DNA of 64,000 nt from Petroclostridium sp. X23 (GTDB lineage Bacteria > Bacillota > Clostridia > SK-Y3): the NCBI RefSeq assembly GCF_030013905.1, contig NZ_CP124862.1:5087051-5151050 (forward strand), written 5' to 3'. Shown here piece after piece: positions 61,526 through 64,000 of this stretch; the stretch's first letter is position 1, and each line of letters opens with the position of its first letter. The position numbers were made by a program, and so were the translations under genes. The notes under the pieces are model-generated. The model did no database searches. It had not been told where the DNA came from and saw nothing but the letters and a program-made list of their open reading frames with translations.

Positions 61526-61811
61526 AATCAAATGGCTATGAATAATGGTCTAACATTTGTCAAGGTACCGAGAATGGAGCGTTTACTTCGTTTCAATGTA
61601 TGTAGAAAGTGTTTTAAAAGAAATTTATAAACTAGACGGGAGTAAAGACCTTATTCAGTAGAAGAAAATTCGAATGAAGTTTTTAATATTTGTAAGATAT
61701 CCTATAATATTTCAACAGTGGAAACCTATATTGGATAAGCAGAAGTTTCAAAGGGGATGAAGATTGGCTAAGGATAGAGATAGAAAAACATTTGAACAAG
61801 TTATAGTACGT

Positions 61812-62033
61812 TTATTCTTTAAACAACTCTTCAATAGTTGTACTAAGAGCAATGGAAATAGCCTTTATTTCATAATCTAAAATCTCTCTGGTCTGATTTT
61901 CAATTTTAGATATCATAGGTCTATCAATATTTATTCCTTGAACATTCATTCGTGCCGCTAATTCTTCTTGTGTGACATTCTTTCTTTTTCTTAAATATTT
62001 AATTTTTTTTCCAATTATATTCCGTGGTCCCAT
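61812..62033 (-). CDS. XRE-family helix-turn-helix regulator
   Basis: A 73-residue repressor-like protein: IGKKIKYLRKRKNVTQEELA then INIDRPMISKIENQTREI. Start at 62033 with GGTGA upstream. It is divergent from the GHKL ATPase gene 119 bases away and probably controls it. Confidence 0.82.
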   Translation of the reverse strand: MGPRNIIGKKIKYLRKRKNVTQEELAARMNVQGINIDRPMISKIENQTREILDYEIKAISIALSTTIEELFKE

Positions 62034-62152
62034 ATAATTCACCTGTAAAACTAGAATATTATGTATTGATTTTAATAGAAAGAAGATAATATAATGTGTG
62101 GTAATCACACGTAATTGAAATTTTTAAATTTTTATTCTGGTCTTAAGGACAG

Positions 62153-63814
62153 GTGAGTACTTTGAAGATGTTTACACCTAAAATAAAAGATATTTCTTTG
62201 TTTAAGGAAATCGCAAAAAATGTTGTTAATCCACTAGAAGTAATAAGAGAGGGTATTAGTAATTCTCATGATGCAGAAGCAAAACAAATTTCTATAACTG
62301 TTTACAGAAATTCTGAAGGTAAGTTTATATTAGAAATGCAGGATGATGGAAGAGGAATGGATTTTAACGCTATTCATCGTTTTTTTAATCTAGGAGATTC
62401 ACTTAAAAATTCGATTGGAATAGGAAAAAAGGGATTAGGAACAAAAACATATTTTAAGAGTGACAAATTAACATTACAGACTCAGAATAAAGATGATGAA
62501 GCGTTCAAGGCAGTGATGGAAAAGCCTTGGGACACGCTTTTAAGTGACAAAATTCCTCAATACGTTGTAGAGAATGTACCACCAAAACCTGGTAGAAGAG
62601 GATCTACTGTTACGATTGAAGGCTATTTCATGGATAATCCAGAGAAGTATTTTAACTTTGATACTATAAAAGATTATATTCTATGGTTTACAGCAGCCGG
62701 TAGCTTCAAAACATATTTTGCAAACTATCCAGAGTTGCATAAGTATATTCAGAATATGCAAGTTGCACCAAGAGTATTCTTGGAGGATAAGATATTGAAA
62801 TTAAAAGAAGAAATAGCAGGTACTCACCAGTTTTCGCCTCCACAGGAAAAACCAAATGAAGACCCAGAAGAAGAACAATATAAACGATCAGTAAATTATT
62901 GTAGGCATTTTGGCCCCTATCATAGAGCAACAAATATTAATGGAGAATATGTTTCTTTACAACTATATGGTACTGTTTCTGGTTTGAATTGTAGAAAAAG
63001 TCTATGTAAATTAAAGAGAGGAGAAAGTATAAAGTCAAGGTTTGGATTGTATCTTGCAAAAGATTTTATACCTATTATAAAAAGAATGAATTTAATAAAT
63101 GAATATAATTCTCATCACTATCATTTGTTATTAAACTCACAGGCTTTTGAATTAACTGCTGATCGAAATAATATTTCAAATGAAGATGATCCAAAGGTAA
63201 AATGGGTATTAGATGAAGCAAAAAAAATAATTGATTATCATATAAAACCTCTAGCTGAGGAAGGATATTTTAAGTTTCGAAAAAATGAGGAAATTGAGTA
63301 TGTTTTAAAAAATAAGCAGCAAAACATAAAAAGAAGAATTGAATATTTTGAAGGACTAGAAAATCTCATGCTCAATGAATTGTCAATTATAAAGAGGCCG
63401 GATTGTGAATCACAGGCTGCAATACTTTTTACGGCTTTATTATCAAATGATCGGACAAAACCATTAATAAAGTACATAGAAAAGATTGGACACTATTCTC
63501 ACCAATCACCTACAGATATGATTTGTATTGATAAAGAGGGTAATAAGATTTTAGTAGAAATCGAGTACAGGTTAAGCAGTTTGTTTCGGCATGACCATCC
63601 CTATAATACATTTGATTACGTTATATGTTGGAGTGTTGATTTAGAGATAAATGAAAAGAAACGATTGCAGGATGGAACAATACTTAATCTAATTCAAGAA
63701 TCTGGAGAATGGATATTAAAATACGGAGCTCAAAAAGTTATACCAATAATAGAATTAAAATCAGTTATTCACCAACTTGACAGCACTAAGATATATGGAG
63801 TCGAGGTTAAATAA
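62153..63814 (+). CDS. MORC/Hsp90-like GHKL ATPase, probable defence protein
   Basis: A 553-residue protein (start uncertain among GTG 62153, TTG 62162 and ATG 62168). The GHKL ATPase motifs are REGISNSHDAEAKQI (N box), MQDDGRGMD (G1) and GIGKKGLGTKTYF (G2). The middle resembles a transducer domain. The C-terminal part has ILVEIEYRLSSLFRHDHP and FDYVICWSVD, a pattern like nuclease-related domains found at the ends of bacterial MORC-like conflict proteins. The neighbouring repressor gene and island context support a defence role. Confidence 0.7.
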   Translation: MSTLKMFTPKIKDISLFKEIAKNVVNPLEVIREGISNSHDAEAKQISITVYRNSEGKFILEMQDDGRGMDFNAIHRFFNLGDSLKNSIGIGKKGLGTKTYFKSDKLTLQTQNKDDEAFKAVMEKPWDTLLSDKIPQYVVENVPPKPGRRGSTVTIEGYFMDNPEKYFNFDTIKDYILWFTAAGSFKTYFANYPELHKYIQNMQVAPRVFLEDKILKLKEEIAGTHQFSPPQEKPNEDPEEEQYKRSVNYCRHFGPYHRATNINGEYVSLQLYGTVSGLNCRKSLCKLKRGESIKSRFGLYLAKDFIPIIKRMNLINEYNSHHYHLLLNSQAFELTADRNNISNEDDPKVKWVLDEAKKIIDYHIKPLAEEGYFKFRKNEEIEYVLKNKQQNIKRRIEYFEGLENLMLNELSIIKRPDCESQAAILFTALLSNDRTKPLIKYIEKIGHYSHQSPTDMICIDKEGNKILVEIEYRLSSLFRHDHPYNTFDYVICWSVDLEINEKKRLQDGTILNLIQESGEWILKYGAQKVIPIIELKSVIHQLDSTKIYGVEVK

Positions 63815-63856
63815 TTGATTAATTATTAGAGAAAACCCATATCTTATGAAGCATAT

Positions 63857-63899
63857 AGTATATGAAATTCCTATCCAGGGGATAGGAATTTCATATACT
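63857..63899. repeat. Perfect 20-bp stem hairpin
   Basis: AGTATATGAAATTCCTATCC, loop AGG, then its exact complement. There is no T tract, so it may act as a weak bidirectional terminator between convergent genes, or be an element end. Confidence 0.65.
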
Positions 63900-63923
63900 A
63901 AGAGCCATTGCAAAAATTTTATT

Positions 63924-64000
63924 TTATTTGTTGTATTTTATTTTTAGCTCATTAAACAATTGTTTAATATTTGTTATCTCTAAATCACATTCTTCAAGTT
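63924..64000 (-). CDS. C-terminal end of a gene entering from the right edge
   Basis: On the minus strand an open frame runs from the window edge for 24 codons (EECDLEITNIKQLFNELKI) to a TAA at 63924. Too short to identify. Confidence 0.4.
   Translation of the reverse strand, partial: LEECDLEITNIKQLFNELKIKYNK

Larger units (their letters stand above)
58762..61586 (+). mobile_element. IS66-family insertion sequence, complete, 2825 bp
   Basis: Ends GTAAACGCTTCAT... (left) and the complement of GTAAACGCTCCAT... (right) form imperfect inverted repeats of about 25 bases, beginning GTAA as in IS66 elements. An 8-bp target duplication TTCGTTTC is perfect at 58754-58761 and 61587-61594. Inside are tnpA, tnpB and tnpC in standard order, all intact. 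Confidence 0.94.

Noticed and set aside
48729..63814. Prophage or integrative element spanning the right end
   Set aside because: No integrase, structural phage genes or attachment repeats are visible; the mobile parts are single IS elements and gene remnants.

Overview
The window looks like one chromosomal stretch of a low-GC anaerobic Firmicute of class Clostridia. The support is strong AGGAGG-type ribosome binding sites with many TTG/GTG starts, a Firmicutes-type LexA box, a tungstate importer, molybdopterin (Moco) riboswitches and Nif11-leader peptides. I cannot name the species.

Region 1 (1-16 kb) is a secreted-peptide locus. Two NHLM-type ABC exporter genes (the first cut by the left edge) and a receptor-like lipoprotein precede four Nif11-leader precursors with a shared Cys/Tyr core. 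Two more divergent leader-core peptides lie at 9.1 and 15.6 kb. The locus also holds an OmpR-type regulator, an ECF sigma factor, an RsiV/IseA-like lipoprotein and several transporters. Four promoter-like sites of the form TGRGCY-N16-CGTATA, all inside this locus, suggest a sigma-factor regulon. An IS4-family element (10-bp target duplication) has inserted just downstream of one of them, separating it from precursor 3. No peptide-modifying enzyme is visible.

Region 2 (16-26 kb) has a transaldolase and a TIM-barrel isomerase behind a complex leader, a thioesterase/ketopantoate reductase pair, an HD-GYP protein, a chemotaxis receptor and a GAF-histidine kinase. Three intergenic arrays of heptamers (RTGNNNA) occur in regions 1 and 2.

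Region 3 (26-46 kb) is a molybdenum/tungsten cofactor locus: mogA, a Moco riboswitch, tupABC, moeA, a moeA-PBP fusion, moaA, moaC, a MOSC protein, a sigma-54 activator with a good -24/-12 promoter, and moaD with a moeB-like gene. A second Moco riboswitch with a terminator/antiterminator follows. It precedes a small SUOX-fold-like lipoprotein, a BtuCD-type metal importer, a TiaS-like protein and a small Cys protein. The block ends with a family 2B-like encapsulin shell gene overlapping a SufS-like cysteine desulfurase, then an initiator tRNA.

Region 4 (46-64 kb) is accessory: two small Cys-rich proteins, decayed genes, a four-gene Lamassu-like (MBL hydrolase, trypsin-like protease, small protein, SMC ATPase) defence operon, an Mrr-like nuclease, resolvase and AbiEii remnants, a LexA-box-preceded Y-family polymerase, an intact IS66 element (8-bp target duplication), and an XRE regulator with a MORC-like GHKL ATPase.
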